A stretch of 64,000 nt of DNA from Streptomyces sp. NBC_01465 (GTDB lineage Bacteria; Actinomycetota; Actinomycetes; Streptomycetales; Streptomycetaceae): the NCBI RefSeq assembly GCF_036227325.1, contig NZ_CP109467.1, forward strand, positions 4,960,001 to 5,024,000, read 5' to 3'. The position numbers and the translations under genes are program-made. The notes under the pieces are model-generated. The model did not search any database, had not been told where the DNA came from, and saw only the letters and a list, made by a program, of their open reading frames with translations. This document shows positions 34,992-42,302 of this stretch, piece after piece (the first letter of the stretch is position 1; every line of letters starts with the position of its first letter).

Positions 34992-35035
34992 TAAGGCACT
35001 ATCATCGAACGGTTCACCACGCCGAGGAGCCCTCC

Positions 35036-36085
35036 ATGCATGTCCCCGACGGATTCATCAACACACCTGTCTCCGCCGCCACCGGCGTCATAGCCGCCGG
35101 TGCCATCGCCGTCTCCCTGCGCGGAGCGCGCAAGGAGCTCGACGAGCGCACCGCGCCGCTGGCCGGACTGGTCGCCGCCTTCATCTTCTCCGTGCAGATG
35201 CTGAACTTCCCCGTCGCCGCCGGCACCAGCGGACACCTGCTGGGCGGGGCGCTCGCGGCGATACTCGTCGGCCCCTATACAGGGGTCCTCTGCGTCTCCG
35301 TCGTCCTCCTCATGCAGGGCATCCTCTTCGCCGATGGCGGGCTGACCGCGCTCGGCGTGAACATCACCGACATGGCGATCGTGACGACGGTCGTCGCGTA
35401 CGCCGTCTTCCGCGGCCTGGTGAAGGTGCTGCCGCGCCGCCGCAGCTCCATCACCGCCGCTTCCTTCGCCGCGGCGCTCCTCTCCGTCCCGGCCGCGGCC
35501 CTCGCCTTCACCGCGATGTACGCGCTCGGCGGCACCACCGACGTCCCCATCGGCAAGGTCCTGACCGCGATGGTCGGCGTCCACGTCCTCATCGGTATCG
35601 GCGAGGCCGCGATCACCGCGCTGACCGTGGGTGCGGTCATCGCCGTACGGCCCGACCTGGTCTACGGCGCCCGCGGTCTCACCGCCCCGCTCAAGCTGCG
35701 CGTCGGCGGCGAGCTGGTCGACGCCCCCGCCCCCGTCCCGGTGGCCGCCAGTACGAAGACCTCCACCCGCAAGGTCTGGGGCGCAGGGCTCATCACCGCG
35801 CTCGTCCTCGCCGGCTTCGTCTCCTTCTACGCCTCGGCCAGCCCCGACGGCCTGGAGAAGGTCGCCCACGACAAGGGCATCGACGCCAAGACCGAGCCGC
35901 ACCACACCGAGGACTCCCCGTTCGCGGGCTACAGCCTCAAGGACGTCTCCAACTCCCGCCTCGCGGGCGGCATCGCGGGCGCCGTCGGCGTCGGTGCGAC
36001 CATCGCGGTCGGCAGCGGGGTCTTCTGGGTGATCCGCCGCCGCCGCAGCCCCGTCGCGCCGGCCTCCGTAGCGGAAAGCGTCTGA
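35036..36085 (+). CDS. cbiM: Cobalt/nickel ECF transporter substrate component, CbiM-CbiN fusion
   Basis: The protein has 349 residues. It begins MHVPDGFI; in NikM/CbiM the N-terminal Met-His segment itself coordinates the metal, so this ATG must be the start. Residues 1-215 form the CbiM membrane domain. After a linker, residues about 245-340 hold two helices around PDGLEKVAHDKG, the CbiN/NikN-like part, here fused. It binds Ni2+ or Co2+ outside and delivers it through the CbiQ-CbiO module. A Nur-like box just upstream favours nickel. Confidence 0.92.
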   Translation: MHVPDGFINTPVSAATGVIAAGAIAVSLRGARKELDERTAPLAGLVAAFIFSVQMLNFPVAAGTSGHLLGGALAAILVGPYTGVLCVSVVLLMQGILFADGGLTALGVNITDMAIVTTVVAYAVFRGLVKVLPRRRSSITAASFAAALLSVPAAALAFTAMYALGGTTDVPIGKVLTAMVGVHVLIGIGEAAITALTVGAVIAVRPDLVYGARGLTAPLKLRVGGELVDAPAPVPVAASTKTSTRKVWGAGLITALVLAGFVSFYASASPDGLEKVAHDKGIDAKTEPHHTEDSPFAGYSLKDVSNSRLAGGIAGAVGVGATIAVGSGVFWVIRRRRSPVAPASVAESV

Positions 36086-36086
36086 C

Positions 36087-36848
36087 ATGGGCGCGGGCCA
36101 CGCACACCGCCTCTACCGGCACGGGCACTCGCCCGTCCACGAGCTGCCGCCGCACTGCAAACTCGCCGCCGTCTTCGCCTTCGTGATCATCGTGGTGTCG
36201 ACGCCCCGCGAGGCGATGTGGGCCTTCGGGCTGTACGCGGTGCTGCTCGCGGTGGTTGCCACGCTGGCCCGCATCCCGGCCGGCTTCCTGCTCAAGCGGC
36301 TGCTGATCGAGATCCCGTTCGTGGCCTTCGCCGTGCTCATGCCGTTCGTCGTCCCCGGCGACCAGGTCCACGTCCTCGGGATGTCGCTCAGCGAGCCCGG
36401 CCTCTGGGGCGCCTGGAACGTCCTCGCCAAGGGGACGCTGGGCGTCGCCGCGTCCGTCATCCTCGCCTCAACGACTGAGCTGCGGTCGCTGCTCCTGGGC
36501 CTGCAGCGGCTGAAACTGCCGCCGCTGCTCGTCCAGATCGCGTCGTTCATGATCCGCTACGGCGACGTCATCACCGACGAGATGCGCCGTATGTCGATCG
36601 CCCGCCGCTCCCGCGGATTCGAGGCGAAGGGCGTCCGCCACTGGGGCGTCCTCGGCAAGTCGGCGGGCGCCCTGTTCATCCGCTCCTACGAACGGGGCGA
36701 ACGCGTCCACCTGGCCATGGTCAGCCGCGGCTACACGGGCTCCATGCCGGTCATCGACGAGGTCACCGCCTCGCGCGAGCAGTGGACGTCCGCCGCGGCC
36801 CTCCCCGTCGCGGCCCTCTTCATCTGTCTGCTGGGATGGACGCTATGA
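36087..36848 (+). CDS. cbiQ: ECF transporter transmembrane component CbiQ
   Basis: The protein has 253 residues, 1 base after cbiM. The start MGAGHAHRLYRHGHSPVHELPPHCK is His-rich and could touch metal. Five or so membrane helices follow. The coupling-helix motifs ARRSRGF and VSRGYTG (Ala-Arg-Ser type) that dock on the ATPase are present. It is the T-component linking CbiM to CbiO. The stop overlaps the cbiO start. Confidence 0.92.
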   Translation: MGAGHAHRLYRHGHSPVHELPPHCKLAAVFAFVIIVVSTPREAMWAFGLYAVLLAVVATLARIPAGFLLKRLLIEIPFVAFAVLMPFVVPGDQVHVLGMSLSEPGLWGAWNVLAKGTLGVAASVILASTTELRSLLLGLQRLKLPPLLVQIASFMIRYGDVITDEMRRMSIARRSRGFEAKGVRHWGVLGKSAGALFIRSYERGERVHLAMVSRGYTGSMPVIDEVTASREQWTSAAALPVAALFICLLGWTL

Positions 36849-37612
36849 CCACCGCACTCTCCGCCCCGTCCCTTGAGGTCTCGGGCCTCGCGTACGCCTA
36901 CCCCGACGGCCACCAGGCCCTCTTCGGCGTCGACCTCACCGTCGGCCGCGGCGAGCGCGTCGCCCTGCTCGGGCCCAACGGCGCGGGCAAGACGACCCTC
37001 GTCCTGCACCTCAACGGCATCCTCACCGGCGGCGCCGGCACGGTCTCGGTGGCCGGGCTGCCCGTCGCCAAGTCCAACCTCGCGGAGATCCGCCGCCGGG
37101 TCGGCATCGTCTTCCAGGACCCCGACGACCAGCTCTTCATGCCGACGGTCCGCGAGGACGTGGCCTTCGGCCCGGCGGCGGCCGGCATGCGCGGCCCCGA
37201 ACTGGAGGCGCGGGTACGCAAGGCACTGACGCTGGTCGGCATGGAGGAGTACGCGGACCGGCCCCCGCACCACCTCTCCTTCGGCCAGCGCCGCCGCGTC
37301 GCGGTGGCGACCGTGCTGGCGATGGAGCCGGAGATCCTGGTCCTCGACGAGCCCTCGTCCAACCTGGACCCGGCCTCGCGCCGTGAACTGGCCGACATCC
37401 TGCGGTCGTTGGACGTCACGGTCCTGATGGTCACCCACGACCTGCCGTACGCGATGGAGCTCTGCCCTCGCGCCGTCATCCTCAGCGAGGGCGCGATCGT
37501 GGCGGACGCCCCGACCCGCGACCTGCTCTCCGACGACGAACTGATGCGCTCGCACCGCCTGGAACTGCCGTTCGGCTTCGACCCGCGGACGGCGGCTGTG
37601 CCCGCCGCCTGA
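36845..37612 (+). CDS. cbiO: ECF transporter ATPase CbiO
   Basis: The protein has 255 residues from ATG 36845 in an ATGA overlap. Walker A GPNGAGKT is at 43-50, the Q-loop is VFQDPDDQLF, the signature is LSFGQRRR and Walker B is ILVLDEPSSNLD with the switch His in VTHDLP. It powers Ni2+/Co2+ uptake by the CbiMNQO complex at the inner membrane face. It is the last gene before a 1.3-kb gene-free stretch. Confidence 0.93.
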   Translation: MTTALSAPSLEVSGLAYAYPDGHQALFGVDLTVGRGERVALLGPNGAGKTTLVLHLNGILTGGAGTVSVAGLPVAKSNLAEIRRRVGIVFQDPDDQLFMPTVREDVAFGPAAAGMRGPELEARVRKALTLVGMEEYADRPPHHLSFGQRRRVAVATVLAMEPEILVLDEPSSNLDPASRRELADILRSLDVTVLMVTHDLPYAMELCPRAVILSEGAIVADAPTRDLLSDDELMRSHRLELPFGFDPRTAAVPAA

Positions 37613-37730
37613 ACGGGGGTGACGGCGGGCGGGGGTCGGGTGGGGGTCCTACCCGGCTCCGCTGGTCGGGGGCTTCGTTTGGTGGGTCTCCCTGTCAACC
37701 GACGCCGGGAGTGTGCGCGCCTCCAGGGCC

Positions 37731-37797
37731 GGGGTCAAGGGCGCTCCCTGCGGTCGCGTCGGCTGCGCCGATTGCGCTGCGCTTCACCCTTGACCCC
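37731..37797. repeat. 11-bp inverted repeat with structured interior
   Basis: GGGGTCAAGGG (37731-37741) and CCCTTGACCCC (37787-37797) are exact inverted copies. The 45 bases between them are rich in GCGTCGGCTGCGCCGA-like dyads. It resembles sequences I recall as common between streptomycete genes. Confidence 0.7.
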
Positions 37798-38020
37798 GTC
37801 CCTTCCGGCGCTGGGGTTGGCGGCTATCGGTCGGCAGGGAGGCCTGGCCACAGTGGGGAGGGGACCTGGGGTGGGGTGTGGCCCGGACCGGAAGGGCGGG
37901 GGTTGGGTGCGGGCCCGGGGCTGCGGGCGGCGGACCGGTGCCCGGGTGCGGGCTGCGCCCGCAACAGCGGCCCGGCCGGGATGCGGTCCGGGGCGGGGTG
38001 GGTGCGGGGCGGCCGGTTCG

Positions 38021-38121
38021 CGCACCACTTGAATGGGGTTGCCGGTCTCGGCCCGGCGTCAACCACTGTTCGTTCGGCTGGACTTCATGCCCCGCTGGTC
38101 ACCGCCCGGTGGGGGATGGGG
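38021..38121. repeat. Left arm of a ~101-bp imperfect inverted repeat
   Basis: This arm matches the reverse complement of 38361-38461 at about 82 of 101 positions without gaps. Perfect blocks include TGCCGGTCTCGGC and TTCATGCCCCGCTGGTC. Confidence 0.85.
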
Positions 38122-38176
38122 CGAGGGGCCCGGCGGGCGTGAAGGGTGTGCCCCGGGTGGTGCGGCGCGGCCGTCA

Positions 38177-38223
38177 CTGCGAGATGCGGAGGTCCGGTCC
38201 CGCCGGACCTCCGCATCTCGCAG
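38177..38223. repeat. 21-bp perfect hairpin in the gene-free stretch
   Basis: The arms 38177-38197 and 38203-38223 are exact inverted copies with a 5-base loop. No T run follows on either strand, so it is not a typical intrinsic terminator. It lies between the arms of the larger inverted repeat. Confidence 0.85.
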
Positions 38224-38360
38224 CGGCCCGAGCCGCCGGCTCCCTACGCCCTCCCGCCGGGTGCCCGATATCCCGTTGCGGCCGGAAGCGGACACCAGGC
38301 GCACCCATATGTCCGCTATGCCTGTCCGTTACCCACCGCAACCCGGGGTAACAGCCCCGA

Positions 38361-38461
38361 CCCCACCACCCACCGGACGGCGACCAGCGGGGCATGAACA
38401 CCCACCAACCGACCACCCGTTGGCGCCGAGCCGAGACCGGCAGCCCCATGCAGGTGGTGCG
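38361..38461. repeat. Right arm of the ~101-bp inverted repeat
   Basis: Read on the minus strand this arm gives the same sequence as 38021-38121 with about 19 differences, most of them clustered in one 26-base segment. Confidence 0.85.
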
Positions 38462-38641
38462 ACATCCGCCCCCGGCGCGGGGAGCGGAGCTCCATCCCGG
38501 ACGCTGTAACCCCAACCACCCCGCCGAAGTGCCCCGCAGCCGAACCGATCAGCCCTACCGGTCCGCACGAGCATCGCGGTGTCCACGAGACCGCAACCAC
38601 ATCGCGGCAGCAGCCAGCCGGACTCGCCCCCAGGGCGAGGC

Positions 38642-38662
38642 CTACGACGCGCAGCGTCGTAG
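38642..38662. repeat. 9-bp hairpin with 3-base loop
   Basis: CTACGACGC, GCA, GCGTCGTAG forms a perfect stem, followed on the plus strand by ATCTTGTG. It could be a terminator-like or processing structure. Confidence 0.6.
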
Positions 38663-38800
38663 ATCTTGTGACACCAGCACCCAACCAACCCGCGCGACCG
38701 GCAACCCACGCCCGCCCCCCACCCGTTCGCTGTAGCCAGCCTCCTTGCGCCGAAGGCGCGAGACGCCGCGCAACAGCCCCACCCACCCGAAGCCCACCAC

Positions 38801-38830
38801 CCACCCGGCCCCACCCGGCCCCACCCGGCC
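38801..38830. repeat. 10-bp tandem repeat
   Basis: CCACCCGGCC occurs three times without change, flanked on both sides by degenerate CCACCC-rich copies (about 38781-38847). The plus strand is almost free of G and T here. Confidence 0.8.
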
Positions 38831-38929
38831 CCACCCACCCCCACCCCTCCCCGTCGGCACTGTCAGAGGGGCGATGCACTATGGAGGGTGCGTCGGTGGG
38901 GCGCGTGGGTCGGCGGGAGTGAGTGCGCA

Positions 38930-40096
38930 GTGGTGGACGTCCAGGTCCAGGGCACGGTGGCGGACGGCTTCGAGCCGGTCCGGGACGCGTTCGTGCGCAA
39001 CTTCGAGCAGCGCGGGGAGCGGGGCGCCGCCGTCACCGTCTACCGCGACGGGCACAAGGTCGTCGACCTGTGGGGCGGGACCCGGGACGTGGACGGGGCC
39101 GAGCCGTGGGCGGTCGACACCGTGCAGATCGTGCGGTCCGTCACCAAGGGTGTCGCCGCCGCCGTACCGCTGTTGCTGCACCAGCGCGGGCAGCTCGATC
39201 TGGACGCGCCGGTCTCCACGTACTGGCCCGAGTTCAAGGCGGGCGGCAAGGAGCGTGCGCTCGTACGGCATCTGCTGTCGCACCGGGCCGGGGTCCCGGT
39301 CCTCGACCGGCCGCTCACACCGCAGGAGGCGCGGGACGGGGTGTCCGGGCCGCGGGCCGTCGCCGCTCAGCAGGCTTTGTGGGAGCCGGGCACCGACCAC
39401 GGGTATCACGCGCACACCTACAGCTGGCTCGTCGGCGAACTGGTGCGGCGGGTCACCGGGCGGGGCATCGGGCAGTGGGTCGCCGAGGAGATCGCCAGGC
39501 CGCTCGCCCTCGACTTCTGGATCGGTCTGCCGGCCGAGGAGGAGCACCGGGCGGGCCGCCTCGGACCGGTCGAACCGCCCGCGGTGGGCGGCGAGTTGAA
39601 GCTCCGCCCCAAGCGGGCCGTGACCGAGGCGTACGCCGACACCGCGTCGCTGACCCGGCGCGCGTTCGGCGCCATCTCCCCGGCCCCGGACGAGAACGAC
39701 CCCCTGTACCGGGGCGCCGAACTGCCCGGCGCGACCGGGAACTCGACGGCACGGGCGCTGGCGCGGCTGTACGCGGCGATGATCGGCCCCGTCGACAACG
39801 GCAGCCGCCTCTTCGCCCCCGCCACCCTCGCGCTGGCCAGGACCGAGGAGTCCGCGGGCCCCGACCGCGTGCTGGTCGTCAACACCCGCTTCGGGCTCGG
39901 TTTCATGCTGCACGGCTCCGCGTCGCCGCTCCTCGGCCCCGGATCTTTCGGGCATCCCGGGCGGGGCGGGTCGCTGGGGTTCGGCGATCCGGAGTCGGGG
40001 ATCGCGCTCGGTTACGTAACCAACGGCATGCAGAAGGGGGTTACCGCCGACCCCCGTGCACAGGCTCTGGTCAGGGCGGTGCGCGCGGCGTCATGA
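38930..40096 (+). CDS. Serine hydrolase of the beta-lactamase (EstB/class C) family
   Basis: The protein has 388 residues from GTG 38930, followed by a second possible GTG at 38933; GGGAG is 11-14 bases upstream. The catalytic S70-V-T-K73 motif and a Tyr motif in HTYSWLVGEL are present, with the C-terminal HPGRGG in place of KTG. No signal peptide is seen, so it is likely cytoplasmic. Such enzymes are esterases, D-aminopeptidases or transesterases more often than true beta-lactamases. The gene precedes an SDR gene by 7 bases. Confidence 0.88.
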   Translation: MVDVQVQGTVADGFEPVRDAFVRNFEQRGERGAAVTVYRDGHKVVDLWGGTRDVDGAEPWAVDTVQIVRSVTKGVAAAVPLLLHQRGQLDLDAPVSTYWPEFKAGGKERALVRHLLSHRAGVPVLDRPLTPQEARDGVSGPRAVAAQQALWEPGTDHGYHAHTYSWLVGELVRRVTGRGIGQWVAEEIARPLALDFWIGLPAEEEHRAGRLGPVEPPAVGGELKLRPKRAVTEAYADTASLTRRAFGAISPAPDENDPLYRGAELPGATGNSTARALARLYAAMIGPVDNGSRLFAPATLALARTEESAGPDRVLVVNTRFGLGFMLHGSASPLLGPGSFGHPGRGGSLGFGDPESGIALGYVTNGMQKGVTADPRAQALVRAVRAAS

Positions 40097-40103
40097 TCGC
40101 TGC

Positions 40104-40883
40104 ATGATGCAGATGCAGCGATTCGACGGGTACGGAGTCCTGATCACCGGCGCCGGACAGGGGATCGGGGCCGCCACGGCCCGCCGGTTCGGCGAGGAGG
40201 GGGCCAGGGTCCTGGTCACCGACCTGGACGCGGGGCATGCGGAGAAGACGGCGGCCGCGATACCCGGCGCGCTGCCCCTCGTCTGCGACGCCCGCGACGG
40301 GGCGGCCGTGGAGGCGGCGGTGGCGTACGCGGTACGGGAGTTCGGGTCGCTGGACGTCGTGGTCAACAACGCCTACTCCTGCACCCCGGACGCCGCGCGC
40401 TTCGAGGACCAGGACGACGAGTCCTGGAACCGGGACCTGGAAGGGTCCCTGACCAGCGCGTTCCGGGTGTGCCGTGCCGCGCTGCCGCATCTGGAGGCGG
40501 CGGGCGGGCGCGGCGCGATCGTCAACGTCGGCTCCGTCAACGCCGAGGTCGACTTCGGCAACCACGCCTACAGCGCCGCCAAGGCGGGCCTCGCGTCCCT
40601 GACCCGTACGCTCGCGGGCAACGCGGCCCCACGCGGCGTACGCGTCAACGTCGTCGAGCCCGGCACCATCCGCACGGGGGGCTGGGCGGGCCGCGAGGAC
40701 GACCTGGCGTACCTGGCGGGCGTCTACCCGCTGGGCCGGGTCGGCGAGCCCGAGGACATCGCGGCGGCGATCGCCTTCCTCGCCTCGCGCGACGCGTCGT
40801 GGATCACGGGGACGACGCTGCGGGTCGACGGCGGCATCCTCGCGGTCAACGCGCCCTTCCGCGGGGCGCGTTCCGACGGCTGA
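40104..40883 (+). CDS. Short-chain dehydrogenase/reductase
   Basis: The protein has 259 residues from ATG 40104; Met codons at 40107 and 40113 are alternatives. TGAGQGIG binds the cofactor, NNAYS replaces NNAG, the catalytic Ser is in NVGSVNA, and YSAAK gives Tyr and Lys. It is a classical SDR of FabG type; Asp in VTDLDAG favours NAD(H). It is probably co-transcribed with the serine hydrolase. The substrate is unknown. Confidence 0.9.
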   Translation: MMQMQRFDGYGVLITGAGQGIGAATARRFGEEGARVLVTDLDAGHAEKTAAAIPGALPLVCDARDGAAVEAAVAYAVREFGSLDVVVNNAYSCTPDAARFEDQDDESWNRDLEGSLTSAFRVCRAALPHLEAAGGRGAIVNVGSVNAEVDFGNHAYSAAKAGLASLTRTLAGNAAPRGVRVNVVEPGTIRTGGWAGREDDLAYLAGVYPLGRVGEPEDIAAAIAFLASRDASWITGTTLRVDGGILAVNAPFRGARSDG

Positions 40884-40924
40884 TCAGCGGGTGGCGTGCT
40901 CGATCAACGCCGCCGTCGTCCCCG

Positions 40925-41770
40925 TCAGCCCGCGTGCAGCATCAGCCCGATGCCGACCACCATCAGGCCGGCCGCCGCGATCCTCGGCGCCCCGAACCGC
41001 TCCTTGAAGAAGACCGCGCCGATCGCCGCCCCCACGATGATCGACGACTCGCGGAGCGCCGCGATGGGCGCGAGCGGGGCGCGGGTCTGGGCCCACAGGA
41101 CGAGGCCGTACGCGATGACGGACAGCGTGGCCCCCGCCATGCCCCGCACCGCCACCGGCCGCAGCTGCGGCAGCAGTTCGGCGCGGCGCTTGTGCAGTGC
41201 GTACGCCGGGATCGCGATGCCCTCCAGGATCATCAGCCAGGCGATGTAGCCGAGGGAGCTCCCGGAGGCGCGCACGCCCATCCCGTCGACGGTCGTGTAC
41301 GAGGCGATCGCGAGCCCCGTCGCGAGGGCGGCGATCAGCGCCGGCCAGTGCGGGCGCGACCCCTTCATGCCCCAGAGCGCGACGCCGACCAGGCCGGCGG
41401 ATGCGACCGCGACACCCGCCAACTGCCAGGCGTCCGGCACCTCGTGGACGAAGACGGCGGCCAGGACGGTGACCACGAGGGGTGCCGTACCGCGCGCGAT
41501 CGGATACATCTGCCCGAAGTCGCCGAGCGTGAACGACCGCATCAGCAGGAGCATGTACGCGACGTGCAGGGCGGCCGACCCGATGAGGTACGGCCAGGCC
41601 CCGGCGTGCGGGAACGGCACGAACGGCGCGGCGAGCAGCCCGAGCAGCGCGCCGCCGCCGGAGATCAGGGTGAAGGAGACCAGCTGGTCCTTCATGTGGT
41701 GGGCGAGGGCGTTCCAGGTGGCGTGCGTTATCGCGGCGAAGACGACCGCGAGGGTGACGAGCGGAGTCAC
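40925..41770 (-). CDS. DMT superfamily (EamA) transporter
   Basis: The protein has 281 residues with ten hydrophobic helices in two EamA repeats (THATWNALAHH near the start, and the second repeat from about residue 150). The conserved EamA segment FKERFGAPRIAAAGLMVVGIGL closes the protein. It overlaps the YbaK gene by 4 bases. The substrate is unknown; relatives export amino acids or other metabolites. Confidence 0.88.
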   Translation of the reverse strand: MTPLVTLAVVFAAITHATWNALAHHMKDQLVSFTLISGGGALLGLLAAPFVPFPHAGAWPYLIGSAALHVAYMLLLMRSFTLGDFGQMYPIARGTAPLVVTVLAAVFVHEVPDAWQLAGVAVASAGLVGVALWGMKGSRPHWPALIAALATGLAIASYTTVDGMGVRASGSSLGYIAWLMILEGIAIPAYALHKRRAELLPQLRPVAVRGMAGATLSVIAYGLVLWAQTRAPLAPIAALRESSIIVGAAIGAVFFKERFGAPRIAAAGLMVVGIGLMLHAG

Positions 41771-42258
41771 GCGGCGAGCTCCCGGACATCGGTGAGGGTG
41801 GCTCCGGCGTGCTCGACGACGGACTTGGGGTCGAGGGCGAAGACGGTGTGCGGGGTCCCGGCCGCCGCCCAGACGACGTCGTGGTCGAGCAGACCGCGGT
41901 CGGCGAGGACGCGGGTGGGGTTGCGGTGCCCGAAGGGCGGGACGCCGCCGATGGCGTAGCCGGTCGTCTCGCGTACGAGGGCGGCATCGGCGCGCTTGAC
42001 CTTCGCGGCGTACAGGGCGGACCGTACGAGCTCGGTGTCGACGCGCGACGAACCGTCCACGAGCACGAGGACGGGGACTCCGTCGGCCTCGAAGATCAGG
42101 GACTTGACGATGGCGCTGAGCTCGCAGCCGATGGCGGCCGCGGCTTCGGCGGCGGTGCGCGTGGCTTCGGGGAAGGTGCGGATCTCGACGTTCTCCAGAC
42201 CCAGTCCGCGGAGGGCTTCGGCGAACCTGGGGTTAACGGCAGGTGCGGGAGTACTCAT
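41767..42258 (-). CDS. ybaK: YbaK/EbsC-type aminoacyl-tRNA deacylase
   Basis: The protein has 163 residues from ATG 42258; a GTG three codons upstream is possible. KSLIFEADGVPVLVLVDGSSRVD carries the catalytic Lys, and GYAIGGVPPFGH is the family signature. Members hydrolyse Cys-tRNA(Pro) or related mischarged tRNAs in translation quality control. Gene coupling with the DMT transporter is shown by the 4-base overlap. Confidence 0.9.
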   Translation of the reverse strand: MSTPAPAVNPRFAEALRGLGLENVEIRTFPEATRTAAEAAAAIGCELSAIVKSLIFEADGVPVLVLVDGSSRVDTELVRSALYAAKVKRADAALVRETTGYAIGGVPPFGHRNPTRVLADRGLLDHDVVWAAAGTPHTVFALDPKSVVEHAGATLTDVRELAA

Positions 42259-42302
42259 GGTCCGCACGCTAGCGGGCGGCGTGCGGACCGTGCGAAGGAG
42301 TA

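Larger units (their letters stand above)
37613..38929. other. Gene-free, repeat-rich stretch after cbiO
   Basis: These 1,317 bases contain many open frames, but none has recognisable protein sequence, and frames on opposite strands give near-identical peptides because the DNA is an inverted repeat. It holds, in order: an 11-bp inverted repeat (37731-37797), a ~101-bp inverted pair (38021-38121 and 38361-38461), a 21-bp perfect hairpin (38177-38223), a 9-bp hairpin (38642-38662) and a C-rich 10-bp tandem repeat (38801-38830). The last bases should hold the promoter of the serine hydrolase gene. I see no RNA gene or riboswitch that I can name. Confidence 0.75.

Noticed and set aside
34887..35035. 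Cobalamin riboswitch before cbiM
   Set aside because: The gap is only 149 bp and I find no B12-box-like sequence; a Nur-like dyad explains it better.
37619..38879. Several 70-190 codon frames in the gene-free stretch
   Set aside because: Frames on opposite strands give the same peptide because of the inverted repeat, and none looks like a protein family.
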